In this document: positions 6,250 through 13,812 of the stretch, one piece after another
Numbering within the stretch: the first letter of the stretch is position 1
Layout of the letters: every line of letters begins with the position of its first letter
NCBI GenBank assembly: GCA_040900345.1
Contig: JBBDZE010000015.1
Coordinates: 1-32,024 of the forward strand
Source: JBBDZE01 sp040900345
Lineage (GTDB): Bacteria > Patescibacteriota > Minisyncoccia > Spechtbacterales > 2-12-FULL-38-22
DNA: 32,024 nt
Direction: 5' to 3'
Program-made: the position numbers and the translations under genes
Notes under the pieces: model-generated
What the model was told of the DNA's origin: nothing
Databases searched by the model: none
The model's input: the letters and a program-made list of their open reading frames with translations, nothing else

Positions 6250-6329
6250 TGGTGGGCGTGGAGGGATTCGAACCTCCGACCTCCGTACCTCCGCGGGTAC
6301 GACGCTCTCCCAGACTGAGCTACATCCCC
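6250..6329 (-). tRNA. Aberrant tRNA-like gene (tRNA-Pro-like body)
   Basis: Acceptor GGGGATG/CACGCCC has mismatches at pairs 4 and 5. The D-arm GCTC-AGTCTGGGA-GAGC is standard. The anticodon stem CGTAC/GTACG encloses CCGCGGAG, an 8-base loop without U33. The T-arm GGAGG-TTCGAAT-CCCTC has one A-C mismatch. Discriminator A and CCA are encoded. The T-arm and 3' end resemble tRNA-Pro. No valid anticodon can be assigned. Confidence 0.45.
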
Positions 6330-6390
6330 ACCGTCCATACAAGACTAGCGGAAAAGCGATTCGTTTGTCAATACCAAATCCCCGAAACCC

Positions 6391-6418
6391 TTGACACAAT
6401 TTTAAAAAGTTGTATATT
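6391..6418 (+). promoter_or_regulatory. Strong sigma-70-type promoter
   Basis: TTGACA (6391-6396) is followed after 16 bases by TATATT (6413-6418). It points away from the tRNA-like genes and drives the small membrane-peptide gene at 6564-6719. The predicted transcript start is near 6425. Confidence 0.75.
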
Positions 6419-6424
6419 GTAATG

Positions 6425-6563
6425 CTCGTTCTTTGAACACTATTCTCTCTTTTGCTCTCATCGCATCTCGCATGCGCCCGGTACGCTGAGAGCAGGAGGG
6501 AAGGCCACCTAGGCCGGCGGTGCGGTCTCACCGCGCAAGTAACCACCTTCTTGCGCAACAACA
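6425..6563 (+). promoter_or_regulatory. Structured 140-nt leader of the small membrane-peptide gene
   Basis: Hairpins visible by eye are GCTCTCA/TGAGAGC (6454-6493), GCGGTG/CACCGC (6517-6534) and GCGCAAG/CTTGCGC (6533-6556). The last two overlap by two bases, so both cannot form fully. The last stem ends 7 bases before the ATG, where no Shine-Dalgarno sequence is evident. This could be a cis-regulatory RNA; I do not recognise the class. Confidence 0.45.
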
Positions 6564-6719
6564 ATGGGACAAGCAATTGGTCTGGCCATTATTATCGTGG
6601 TCTTCGCTATCTTCCTCCCGGACGTGCTGGGCGCGCTGGAGGAACTGATGCTCATCTCCCTGCACAAGGCCACAGAGGTGATTCAGAGTGCTGATACCAC
6701 TCCCTTCACCCTGCAGTAG
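6564..6719 (+). CDS. Small single-span membrane protein, function unknown
   Basis: The gene encodes 51 residues, starting MGQAIGLAIIIVVFAIFLPD and ending in TTPFTLQ. Residues 4-19 or so form one strongly hydrophobic helix; the remainder (ALEELMLISLHKATEVIQSA) looks amphipathic. The case for a real gene rests on context: a near-consensus promoter at 6391-6418, a long leader, a good terminator at 6730-6765, and isolation on the opposite strand from the flanking tRNA genes. I recognise no family. The start-site ribosome-binding signal is poor. The RNA could also have a role of its own. Confidence 0.65.
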   Translation: MGQAIGLAIIIVVFAIFLPDVLGALEELMLISLHKATEVIQSADTTPFTLQ

Positions 6720-6729
6720 CCCCCTCCCA

Positions 6730-6765
6730 CGGGAGCGCCCACAAGCGCTCCCGTTTGCTTTTTAT
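6730..6765 (+). terminator. Rho-independent terminator after the small membrane-peptide gene
   Basis: CGGGAGCGC (6730-6738) pairs with GCGCTCCCG (6745-6753) around CCACAA and is followed by TTTGCTTTTTAT. Confidence 0.85.
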
Positions 6766-6776
6766 AAACTGACTAA

Positions 6777-6809
6777 AACAAAACGCCCCCAAAGAGGGGG
6801 TGTTTTGTT
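6777..6809 (-). terminator. Bidirectional terminator between the small gene and tRNA-Asp
   Basis: A 14-bp stem (6777-6790 with 6796-6809) has an A-run on the left and a T-run on the right, so it works in both directions. It can end the minus-strand tRNA transcript and back up the plus-strand terminator at 6730-6765. Confidence 0.75.
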
Positions 6810-6854
6810 AAGCGAATCTGCCCGTCGAAGCCCGACATATTGTCGAGGCGAAGG

Positions 6855-6927
6855 CGGACCCGACCGGAGTTGAACCGGCGATCTCCTCCGTGACAGGGAG
6901 GCGCTTTAACCACTAAGCTACGGGTCC
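6855..6927 (-). tRNA. tRNA-Asp (GTC)
   Basis: A canonical cloverleaf: acceptor GGACCCG/CGGGTCC, D-stem GCTT/AAGC, anticodon stem CCTCC/GGAGG with loop CTGTCAC, T-arm GCCGG-TTCAACT-CCGGT, discriminator G (expected for Asp). CCA is not encoded. Confidence 0.95.
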
Positions 6928-6982
6928 GTGTTCGATGTTTCTTCCTTGTTTGTACGTTCTCTCTGCATAGGCCGAGAGAACG

Positions 6983-7170
6983 TGTGACTGGGGCGGGACT
7001 CGGCGTCAGGTTGCTAGATTCGCGCTACGCCTACGGCTTGCGCTCATCAAGCACCTCCTGCCCGGCCTCGCCGGTGCGCTGCGCGCACATGGCTCCGGCT
7101 TTCAATCCCGCACGCGAAGCAAAGCAGTTTGCTTCGCTCCCCCACGGCGAAATTGCCACTGGCAATTTCT
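6983..7170. repeat. tRNA-end-flanked repeat element next to tRNA-Met
   Basis: Bases 6983-7002 are an exact 20-bp copy of 7171-7190, the 3' end of tRNA-Met up to the T-loop plus two flanking bases. After the T-loop point the sequence switches to GCGTCAGGTTGCTAG, which resembles GCGTCAAGTCACTAG of the element at 31755-31926. The region also holds CCTGCCCGG and GGCTCCGGCTTTCAATCCC, like the other end of that element. Two 10-bp stem-loops (GCGAAGCAAA/TTTGCTTCGC and GAAATTGCCA/TGGCAATTTC) follow, before tRNA-Met. Confidence 0.65.
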
Positions 7171-7172
7171 TG

Positions 7173-7246
7173 TGACTGGGGCGGGACTCGAACCCGCGAC
7201 CTGAGCGTTATGAGTGCTCCGCTCTTACCGACTGAGCTACCCAGTC
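7173..7246 (-). tRNA. tRNA-Met (CAT), elongator-like
   Basis: Acceptor GACTGGG/CCCAGTC, D-stem GCTC/GAGC, anticodon loop CTCATAA on stem GAGCA/CGCTC (one A-C mismatch next to the loop), T-arm GCGGG-TTCGAGT-CCCGC, discriminator A. It lacks the three G-C anticodon-stem pairs of an initiator. A lysidine-modified tRNA-Ile(CAT) is the alternative. Confidence 0.85.
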
Positions 7247-7264
7247 CATACTCTCTCCGAATTG

Positions 7265-7547
7265 TAGCGGCGGTAGGAATTGAACCTACTACCTGGAGGT
7301 TCTGGCGGTTATCTGCAATTACTTGCAGTGTCGGACTATCCCATCATCCTGCATCTTGGTACAAGGTACAGGATGCTCCCATTATAGTCTCTGAACGTTT
7401 TCCGACGTACGTCGGAGCTTCGCTGCCGATTGCCCTTCTGCTGTGCAGGTAGGGTTTCCAGCAATTTAGAGAGTTTTCCGTACCGCATTACTGCGGTAGG
7501 TCACAATTTCTTATGAGCCTCCCGTGCAACCGTTACACTTCGCCGCT
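7265..7547 (-). tRNA. tRNA (CAT; Met or Ile2) interrupted by a group I intron
   Basis: The exons are 7513-7547 (positions 1-36) and 7265-7301 (positions 37-73). Joined, they give acceptor AGCGGCG/CGCCGCT, D-arm GTGT-AACGGTT-GCAC, anticodon stem GGAGG/CCTCC with loop CTCATAA, and T-arm GTAGG-TTCAATT-CCTAC, discriminator A. The intron interrupts the gene directly after the last anticodon base, U36. The anticodon CAT fits Met or lysidine-modified Ile2; initiator features are not clear. Confidence 0.88.
7302..7512 (-). ncRNA. Group I self-splicing intron (211 nt) in tRNA(CAT)
   Basis: Hallmarks on the minus strand: the 3' core GTTCAGAGACTATAATGG (P7 and flank), the partner GGGATAGTCC, a 5' core segment near GGCAATCGGCAGCGAAGC, and a terminal G preceding the 3' exon. 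The guide GTGA pairs with exon UCAU, leaving the expected U-G wobble at the 5' splice site. No homing endonuclease is encoded, so this is a minimal ribozyme. Confidence 0.9.
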
Positions 7548-7616
7548 ATGCACCGCCACGCAACAAAACTAAAAGCGATGCTGTAGAATCGCCTATACGC
7601 AGCAGTAAACACAACT

Positions 7617-7645
7617 AGTATAACAGGGCTCTAAACAAAAGTAAA
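7617..7645 (-). promoter_or_regulatory. Likely promoter of the tRNA(CAT)-Met-Asp cluster
   Basis: TATACT (7617-7622) and a weak -35 TTTACT (7640-7645) lie 17 bases apart on the minus strand. They are about 70 bases upstream of the intron-bearing tRNA. Confidence 0.5.
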
Positions 7646-7658
7646 CCCTCCAAATAGC

Positions 7659-8186
7659 TTACGGCAAGACCTTCAGCTCCCGAAAGATTCTCCGATAGAT
7701 ATCGATAGTGGCCTCTGCGACCGGGCGTTTTAAGGTATAGTCGGGGCTGTGGGCTATGTAATTGCGCACTTTGTGCACGCGCCAGGCGTTGTCCAAGTCT
7801 GGAAACTCGGAGGGGATAATGCCTTTCATGCGCTCGCCCATTGTCTCGCCCCGAAAGCCCATATCTTTGATAATCTCATCCATCATGCCATCTGCCTCCA
7901 AAATGGCGAGTTTCCACTGAGCTTCGTCGTTAGTACTCATACGCGCTTCTATGCCTTCCCACTGCTTGATTATGCCGGCTTTCGAGGCCTCGCTTGCTTT
8001 GGGCGGCGTGGGGTTGGTGGCAAACAGCCACTCACCCCAGTATTTTGTGTAGTCGCCTACCTGCCAATGGAGCCAGAGCCAAAAAACGAACATGCCAATA
8101 CACGCTATTCCAATAAGCACCTGTGCGGCAATACCCCACGGAGAGTAGAGAATGCTATCAACGGTATTGATGATGTAATCAAGCAT
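7659..8186 (-). CDS. Hypothetical membrane-anchored protein
   Basis: From the chosen start (MLDYIINTVDSIL, ATG at 8184-8186) the protein is 175 residues. One strong transmembrane helix (GIAAQVLIGIACIGMFVFWLWL, about residues 18-39) is followed by a soluble, mostly helical domain ending in NYIAHSPDYTLKRPVAEATI. The NxIAHSP pattern recalls DUF4145/HEPN-like helical proteins, but I cannot assign a family. The start is preferred over the ATG at 8211-8213, because GGAAG lies 8-12 bases upstream of it and the upstream codons lie in a palindrome. It is separated from gatA by about 160 bases and may be monocistronic. Confidence 0.7.
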   Translation of the reverse strand: MLDYIINTVDSILYSPWGIAAQVLIGIACIGMFVFWLWLHWQVGDYTKYWGEWLFATNPTPPKASEASKAGIIKQWEGIEARMSTNDEAQWKLAILEADGMMDEIIKDMGFRGETMGERMKGIIPSEFPDLDNAWRVHKVRNYIAHSPDYTLKRPVAEATIDIYRRIFRELKVLP

Positions 8187-8192
8187 ACAAGA

Positions 8193-8231
8193 GCTTCCGG
8201 CTTTCAGCTTCATGAGCTTTCAGCCGGAAGC
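8193..8231. repeat. Start-adjacent hairpin upstream of the hypothetical membrane gene
   Basis: GCTTCCGGC (8193-8201) pairs with GCCGGAAGC (8223-8231). The likely ribosome-binding sequence GGAAG of the gene starting at 8186 is inside the stem. Confidence 0.6.
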
Positions 8232-8345
8232 AAATCAGAAGTACGAAGCACGAAATTCGAAACAATAGAAAAATTTAAATTTTAAAATTCCAAAACGTTT
8301 TGAATTTACCCTATTCGATATTTGCGTTTGTTTAGGATTTCGGGT
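8232..8345. other. AT-rich intergenic spacer downstream of gatA
   Basis: It contains low-complexity TTCGAAA-, TTTAAATTT- and GGATTTCGG-type short repeats (the last twice, 8335-8361, running into the end of gatA). No gene or clear terminator is visible. Confidence 0.5.
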
Positions 8346-9797
8346 TTAGGATTTCGGATTTGGACCTTGCGTCCGCTCCAGCCATGAGGCAACTTCCAGC
8401 AGACGATAATCCTGCTTATGCGGGCCAATCAGCTGCAGGCCCACGGGCAAGGCCATACCCCCTTCCTCCACCGTGCCGGCCGGAATGGAAATGGCGGGTA
8501 CGCCGGCAAGGTTGGCGCTGACCGTATAAACATCCGAAAGATACATTTCCAGCGGGTCGTCCATCTTTTCGCCGAACTTAAAAGGTGGCGTGGGCGTGGT
8601 GGGTGCGGCGATAATGTCTACCTCGTTGAAGGCGTTTTCAAAATCCTGCTTTATCAGCGTACGCACCTTTTGGGCGCGGGCGTAGTAGGCGTCGTAATAG
8701 CCCGCTGAAAGCGTATACGTGCCCAGCATAATGCGGCGACGCACCTCCTCGCCAATGCCCTCTCGGCGATTGTGCAAATAATACCCCAGAAGATTATCCT
8801 CTTGTTGGCCGGGTCCATCTAGACCATAGCGGATGCCGTCGTAGCGAGTCATGTTGGAAGAGACTTCCGAGGGCATGATTATATAGTACACCGGCAAACT
8901 GTATTTGAGATGGGGAATACTAATTTCTTTTATAGTAACCCCCATCTTCTCATAGGCGGCGATGGCCGAAAGCAGATTGGTCTTCATGCCTTCGTGCACC
9001 CCTTCGCCAAACCCTTCTTTCAAAATGCCGATGGTAATGCTTTTGGGATCGGGTAATTCGGCAAGCTCGGGAATGTCCTGAGTGGTAGCATCGTTATCGT
9101 CACGACCAAACAAGTAGGGTGCGACCAGCTTCACGTCTTCCACGGTACGCGTAAACGTTCCAATTTGGTCCAGCGACGAGGCCATAGCAATAAGCCCAAA
9201 CCGTGATATGGCGCCGTAGGTTGGCTTAAACCCAACCACACCGCAAAAGGCCGCCGGCTGGCGTATGGAGCCACCCGTGTCAGACCCCAGGGCAAGGGGT
9301 GCCAGCCCCGCGGCTACCGCCGCGGCCGAGCCACCCGAGGAACCCCCGGGAACGCGCGTAGGGTCATGCGGATTCTTAGTGGGACCAAAGGCCGAGTGCT
9401 CGGTGGACGAGCCCATCGCGAACTCATCCATATTGGTTTTGCCCAGTGAAAAGGCACCCACGCGCTTGAGATTCACCATAACCGTGGCATCGTACGGGGC
9501 GATGTAATGCTCCAACATTTTGGAACCGGCCGTGCAGGGAGCTCCATCTACCAAAATTGCGTCCTTGACCGCGACGGGTACTCCAAACAGCGGGCTGGCC
9601 TCTTCTGCATTGAAAGCGACATCGGCCGCAGACGCGGCGTTGCGCGCGCCTTCAGCGTCTACCGAAAGAAAAGCGTGGAGCTCGCCGTTGCGCTTGTCGA
9701 TGCGGGCCAGATATTCATCGGTAAGCTCCGTGAACGACAATTCTTTGGCGCGCGTTCGCTTGATGATTTCCGCGAGTGTGTAGGACGTGCTATCCAT
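8346..9797 (-). CDS. gatA: Aspartyl/glutamyl-tRNA amidotransferase subunit A
   Basis: GatA releases ammonia from glutamine or asparagine, and GatB uses it to amidate Glu-tRNA-Gln and Asp-tRNA-Asn. The 483 residues carry the amidase signature and its Ser-cisSer-Lys triad: K78 (VAVKDA), S153 (GGSSGGSAA) and S177 (GSDTGGSIRQ). The start MDSTSYTLAE at 9795-9797 is chosen because upstream in-frame codons lie in gatC, which it overlaps by 8 bases. It is the last gene of a ligA-gatC-gatA run. No gatB is present in the window. Confidence 0.96.
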   Translation of the reverse strand: MDSTSYTLAEIIKRTRAKELSFTELTDEYLARIDKRNGELHAFLSVDAEGARNAASAADVAFNAEEASPLFGVPVAVKDAILVDGAPCTAGSKMLEHYIAPYDATVMVNLKRVGAFSLGKTNMDEFAMGSSTEHSAFGPTKNPHDPTRVPGGSSGGSAAAVAAGLAPLALGSDTGGSIRQPAAFCGVVGFKPTYGAISRFGLIAMASSLDQIGTFTRTVEDVKLVAPYLFGRDDNDATTQDIPELAELPDPKSITIGILKEGFGEGVHEGMKTNLLSAIAAYEKMGVTIKEISIPHLKYSLPVYYIIMPSEVSSNMTRYDGIRYGLDGPGQQEDNLLGYYLHNRREGIGEEVRRRIMLGTYTLSAGYYDAYYARAQKVRTLIKQDFENAFNEVDIIAAPTTPTPPFKFGEKMDDPLEMYLSDVYTVSANLAGVPAISIPAGTVEEGGMALPVGLQLIGPHKQDYRLLEVASWLERTQGPNPKS

Positions 9798-10116
9798 TGC
9801 CGTGTTCCTTATTCGTGAAGACCGAGCGCACCTTGAGCATGCCGCGCTCAAGTGATGACATCGCCGCCATTATCTTGCTTACCGTGCTTTCGCTTTGCAA
9901 CACGTCCCCCGTGGGTTCATCCGTACGGCCCACACCCACCAGGCCGGTAACATGGCTTGTTGGCTCAATACCGGTTACATCCACTTCCTGCAACTGCTCG
10001 ACATACTGCAATACGGCAGAAAGTTCGTCCGCATAAAAATCCGCCTCGCTGTCGGTAATTGCGATGCGGGCCAGTCCGGCAATGTGTTGTACTTCGTCGT
10101 GAGAAATTCGCGCCAT
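9790..10116 (-). CDS. gatC: Aspartyl/glutamyl-tRNA amidotransferase subunit C
   Basis: GatC is the small scaffold that holds GatA and GatB together. The 108-residue product has the GatC core: SHDEVQHIAGLARIAITDSE, then VLQYVEQLQEVDVTGIEPTSHV and GRTDEP. Its start lies 1 base after the ligA stop, and its end overlaps the gatA start, which suggests coupled translation. Confidence 0.95.
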   Translation of the reverse strand: MARISHDEVQHIAGLARIAITDSEADFYADELSAVLQYVEQLQEVDVTGIEPTSHVTGLVGVGRTDEPTGDVLQSESTVSKIMAAMSSLERGMLKVRSVFTNKEHGNG

Positions 10117-10117
10117 A

Positions 10118-12166
10118 CTATTGCTTAATCAATTTCAAAAATGCTGTCTCATCCAGAACGGTCACGCCAAGCGCTTTTGCAGTTTCGTATTTTGAACCGG
10201 GGTGTTCTCCTACCACCACATAGTCGGTCGCACGTGACACGGAAGAGGCCACCTTGGCCCCCAACGAACGCACAATGTCTTCCGCCTCTTCCCGCGTGTA
10301 GCGCTCCATACTACCGGTAAAGACAAACGTGGTTCCCGCTAGCTTATCGCCGGTCGTTGCGGGCGGCTCAATTTCAACGCCCGCCCTCAAGAGCTGTGCT
10401 ACCAACGCACGATGTTCTTTGCGAGAGAACCATTGATGAATCTCGCGCGCGACCACCGCGCCAATGCCATCCACCGCGCGCAGCTCCTCCAGTGACGCAC
10501 GCTGAAGCGCTTCTATAGTACCAAACTCTCTCGCCAAATCAATCGCGGTCTCTTCGCCCACGTGGCGAATATTGAGCGCGTTGATAAAACGCGCCAATGA
10601 AATGCGCTTACTCTTCTCGATGGCATCAATAAGGTTTTGCGCCGACTTTTCACCAAAACGTTCAAGTTGTTCTACGTCGCCTTTGCGCAACGTGAAGATA
10701 TCGGCCGGATCGGAAATAAGCTCACTGTCGAGAAGCTGGTTGATAATCTGCGGGCCCATGCCGTCCACGTCAAACGCGCTTTTGGAAACAAAGTACCGCA
10801 AGTACTGGCGCTTGCGCGACTCACACGCTGGGTTGGGGCAACGTGTAATGGCCTCCCCCTTAGGTCGTACAAGCGGCGTGGTGCACTCCGGGCACGTTTT
10901 GGGCAGCAGGTACGGCTTGGCCTTTTTGGGACGCAGCTCGTCAACCACACCGACCACATCCGGAATGACGTCTCCGGCTCGCTCCACCACGACCGTATCC
11001 CCTATTCGCACGTCAAGACGGTCAATCTCATCCTGGTTATGCAGGGTGGCCCGGCTCACGGTAACGCCGGACAGCTCCACGGGGCGCAACAGCGCAATAG
11101 GGGTTATCGCGCCCGTGCGGCCCACTTGCACCTTGATATCTTCCACGACGGTCGTGGATTGCTTGGGCGAGAACTTAAACGCGCGAATGGCCCGCGGACT
11201 CTTGCCCGCCACGCCAAGTTCTTCGAAAAGCTCTTCGTCGTTGACGCTCACGACCACGCCGTCAATTTGATAGGGCAGGCGATTGCGCTTTTTTTCAATC
11301 TCATGCCAGTAGCGCATCACGTCGTCAAGGTCCCGACATACCCCCGCGGTTGGGTCGATTGGAATGCCCAGCGCGCGCATCAGCTCGTGTTCTTGGGCGT
11401 GTGCCTTTTGCCCCACGTTGGAAGCAACGCTGTAGCCGATAAATGATAGCGGGCGCGATGCAGCGAGTTTTGGGTCGAGCTGGCGAATGCTGCCGGCGGT
11501 CAAATTGCGCGGATTAGCGAATGGATCTTCCCGCGCGCGCATTCGCTCTTGGTTTAACTTTGCAAACGCCTCAAGCGGCGTATACGCCTCGCCGCGAATT
11601 TCAAGACGGCCCGCGGCCAATACCTCGTTTGCCTGCCGCGTAACCTCTGGGTCTGCTACCTGTTCGTGCCACTCAAGGCGCAGCGGAACGGCCGATATGG
11701 TCTTGATATTGGCAGTCACATCTTCGCCTATGCGTCCGTCACCGCGCGTGACCCCCTGCACCAACACGCCGCGTTCGTAGACCAACGCGATGGCGATGCC
11801 GTCTATTTTGAGCTCACAAAAATACTCCGGATGCTCCCTGCCACTTCTTCGTTTAAGAAAGTCCTCCCAGGAAACAAGTTCCTCTTGAGAGAAAATGTCC
11901 TCAATGGAGAGCATCGGACTCTCGTGAGGGATTTTATTGAATGCATCAAGCGCCTCGCCCCCCACCCGCTGGGTCGGTGAGTCTGGCGTGGCAAGCTCCG
12001 GGTAGGCTGTTTCAAGCTGCAGCAACTCGTGTTTGAGCGAATCAAAAGCCGCGTCCGAAATATCCGGAGCGTCTAAAACGTGATAGCGATAACGGTGGCG
12101 GTTAATGGCGCGCTTGAGCTGCTCCACGCGCTTTCGTGCCGTTTCTTTGGGTGGAACGTGAGGCAT
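10118..12166 (-). CDS. ligA: NAD-dependent DNA ligase LigA
   Basis: LigA seals nicks in replication and repair using NAD. The 682-residue product has all domains: Ia (RHRYRYHVLDAPDISDAAFD), the adenylation site CELKIDG with Lys 120, GVTRGDGRIGEDVT, the OB fold, a four-Cys zinc finger (CPECTTP... and CPNPAC), helix-hairpin-helix repeats, and a C-terminal BRCT domain (from about residue 605, LAGTTFVFTGSMERYTREEA). The start MPHVPPKETARKR at 12164-12166 is preferred to an upstream ATG that would add 27 non-conserved residues and overlap the preceding pilin gene. The gene follows the minor pilin cluster by 20 bases. Confidence 0.97.
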   Translation of the reverse strand: MPHVPPKETARKRVEQLKRAINRHRYRYHVLDAPDISDAAFDSLKHELLQLETAYPELATPDSPTQRVGGEALDAFNKIPHESPMLSIEDIFSQEELVSWEDFLKRRSGREHPEYFCELKIDGIAIALVYERGVLVQGVTRGDGRIGEDVTANIKTISAVPLRLEWHEQVADPEVTRQANEVLAAGRLEIRGEAYTPLEAFAKLNQERMRAREDPFANPRNLTAGSIRQLDPKLAASRPLSFIGYSVASNVGQKAHAQEHELMRALGIPIDPTAGVCRDLDDVMRYWHEIEKKRNRLPYQIDGVVVSVNDEELFEELGVAGKSPRAIRAFKFSPKQSTTVVEDIKVQVGRTGAITPIALLRPVELSGVTVSRATLHNQDEIDRLDVRIGDTVVVERAGDVIPDVVGVVDELRPKKAKPYLLPKTCPECTTPLVRPKGEAITRCPNPACESRKRQYLRYFVSKSAFDVDGMGPQIINQLLDSELISDPADIFTLRKGDVEQLERFGEKSAQNLIDAIEKSKRISLARFINALNIRHVGEETAIDLAREFGTIEALQRASLEELRAVDGIGAVVAREIHQWFSRKEHRALVAQLLRAGVEIEPPATTGDKLAGTTFVFTGSMERYTREEAEDIVRSLGAKVASSVSRATDYVVVGEHPGSKYETAKALGVTVLDETAFLKLIKQ

Positions 12167-12186
12167 ATCATCCCGTTGTAGCACAC

Positions 12187-12609
12187 TTAAAATGTCGCCG
12201 TAAGGGCGCGGGTCGTCTCCCCATGAATCCCGGTCGAGCGAACACACCGGCTCGCATCGCTCGTGTCACAGGGTTCATTGGGTACATCGCCATCGTACAC
12301 TTCTATTTTATACCGCGAGCCGTTATCAAGCGCAGTCAGAGCAATGAAACACTCCCCCGTTCCCTCGTCGGGACCAGTGGGACAGTCCAAGAACTCTCCG
12401 TTCTTGCGCACCTCGTAGAGCGCTCGCTCAATGCCCGCATCGGCTCCGTAGATGGCCGGAACGTACTCGGCGGCAGTCTGAGCCGTGGCCAATTCCTTTA
12501 TCATCAACGCGGAAAGCGTCAAACCAATGGTGAGGACACCACTTAAAACGAGAATCATTAAGTACAACGCGACACCGGATTCGTTGTTGTTAAAGTAATT
12601 CATGAACAT
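12187..12609 (-). CDS. PilX-like minor pilin
   Basis: The 140-residue protein has an N-terminal helix ESGVALYLMILVLSGVLTIG without a canonical GFTLIE cleavage site, then ALMIKELATAQTAAEY, as in PilX-type minor pilins. The C-terminal half has two Cys pairs (CPTGPDEGTGEC and CDTSDASRC). The start codon follows the stop of the previous pilin gene directly (TAAATG), indicating coupling. It likely forms part of the pilus tip or initiation complex with the three neighbouring pilins. Confidence 0.75.
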   Translation of the reverse strand: MFMNYFNNNESGVALYLMILVLSGVLTIGLTLSALMIKELATAQTAAEYVPAIYGADAGIERALYEVRKNGEFLDCPTGPDEGTGECFIALTALDNGSRYKIEVYDGDVPNEPCDTSDASRCVRSTGIHGETTRALTATF

Positions 12610-13191
12610 TTAGGGTAAATCGAGCGTGCGCACGGTAACGGTTGTTTGTGTCGTCAGGCGGGCAGCTTCTTCCTCTTCGCCGCCGAGGCCACGCGCAGTC
12701 AGGTTAATCATGACCCGCGGCTGCTCGTCGTCGGCGTTGGTGTTGCCACGAATAGTAAACTGCAGTGACTCCACCGTAACCCCGGTGGGGCTGGTGAGGT
12801 CGTATGCCGTACCACCCGCAGGATTTTCGTAGCGGATAGTTCCCGTACCGTCATCAAAAAAGAATCTCACGCATTCTTCCCGGCCATTGAGAAACTGAAT
12901 TTCACCCGCCCCAACATCAAATACGCGTGGCGTGGAGTTGCTGGCGTCAAGACAGACCATCGAGCCTCCCCCACCTCCATCTTGGCTTGCCACGCGCAGC
13001 TGCCGCGACATAAATTCAAGGGCAAACCGTGTCTCCTGGGAAACGCTATGTTCGGCAAAGGTAACCCGCTGGGCCCGCAACGCACCGAGAAAAGCACCGA
13101 ACGCAATCATCATCACAATACTAAAAACACCCAGGGCAACAACGAGCTCAATCAGCGTAAAGCCTTTTTCGAAGCGGTTACTTCCAGTCAT
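12610..13191 (-). CDS. Prepilin, PilW/GspJ-like
   Basis: A type III signal sequence, KGFTLIELVVALGVFSIVMM, with Gly before the cleavage site and Glu at mature +5, is near residues 9-28. The globular part has VSQETRFALEFMSRQLRVAS, typical of PilW/GspJ. It is 193 residues long. It overlaps the upstream pilin gene by 14 bases and runs into the PilX-like gene. It is predicted to be a minor pilin processed by the peptidase at 14510-15337. Confidence 0.82.
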   Translation of the reverse strand: MTGSNRFEKGFTLIELVVALGVFSIVMMIAFGAFLGALRAQRVTFAEHSVSQETRFALEFMSRQLRVASQDGGGGGSMVCLDASNSTPRVFDVGAGEIQFLNGREECVRFFFDDGTGTIRYENPAGGTAYDLTSPTGVTVESLQFTIRGNTNADDEQPRVMINLTARGLGGEEEEAARLTTQTTVTVRTLDLP

Positions 13192-13738
13192 ACAGATGAT
13201 CCTCTACGGTGAAGGTATTGCTGTTCCACGTTACCTCAGACTCAATGCGCAAGAACGGGTTCGCGCTGCTGTCAACATCGGACGTTATCGTAATAAGGCG
13301 CGAGAATGGCGTTGCCGGCCCGCCATCACTAGCATGGCTAAATATCCCATTCCCATCCTGATACAAAAGGCACGCCCCGCCCGGGCCAACCTGCATGCCG
13401 GCTTTGAGGTCGCTGTACTCGACGCAGTAAGTAGTATCAGCAAGACCATCATTGTAGGAGAGATCTACTATCCAATTCGTATCCCGAACGGCACGCACAA
13501 TCTCTATGCCTTCTTGGGCAAGGTTGGCCGCAATCACGCGTTCTTGAGATACTCCCAACGAACTGATGACGCTGTTAATCAAACTAATCACCGACACTAC
13601 GCCCACGGTGAAAATACCAACAGCAATAATGGTTTCCATGAGCGTGAACCCTCCGTCGCCCCTCGAACCGGAGGCGTCTTGAGCTATGGGCTTTGAACTA
13701 TACGTTCTTTGGATGCATTGTGTGAATTGCTGGAACAT
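13178..13738 (-). CDS. Prepilin, PilV/GspI-like
   Basis: The 186-residue protein has a long 29-residue leader before GGFTLMETIIAVGIFTVGVV. The following ERVIAANLAQEGIEIVRAVR is typical of PilV/GspI. The leader is longer than usual, and there is no internal Met before the cleavage site to shorten it. It overlaps the PilW-like gene by 14 bases. Confidence 0.8.
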   Translation of the reverse strand: MFQQFTQCIQRTYSSKPIAQDASGSRGDGGFTLMETIIAVGIFTVGVVSVISLINSVISSLGVSQERVIAANLAQEGIEIVRAVRDTNWIVDLSYNDGLADTTYCVEYSDLKAGMQVGPGGACLLYQDGNGIFSHASDGGPATPFSRLITITSDVDSSANPFLRIESEVTWNSNTFTVEDHLYDWK

Positions 13739-13812
13739 AAGGAGATTCGTGAGTTCTCAGAATACGCGGCGAAGGTCACGGGCAATCTTTTAGGATGGAG
13801 GACGTAGAACTT

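Noticed and set aside
6425..6765. Possible RNase P RNA, tmRNA or SRP RNA
   Set aside because: I looked for their conserved core sequences and found none; a small coding gene fits better.
9798..9851. N-terminal extension of GatA
   Set aside because: The extra 18 codons lie in gatC and do not resemble GatA; the conserved start is at 9797.
12167..12247. N-terminal extension of LigA
   Set aside because: The 27 extra codons overlap the PilX-like gene and precede the conserved LigA start.
12932..13696. 254-codon plus-strand frame
   Set aside because: It is antisense to two prepilin genes with intact signal motifs.
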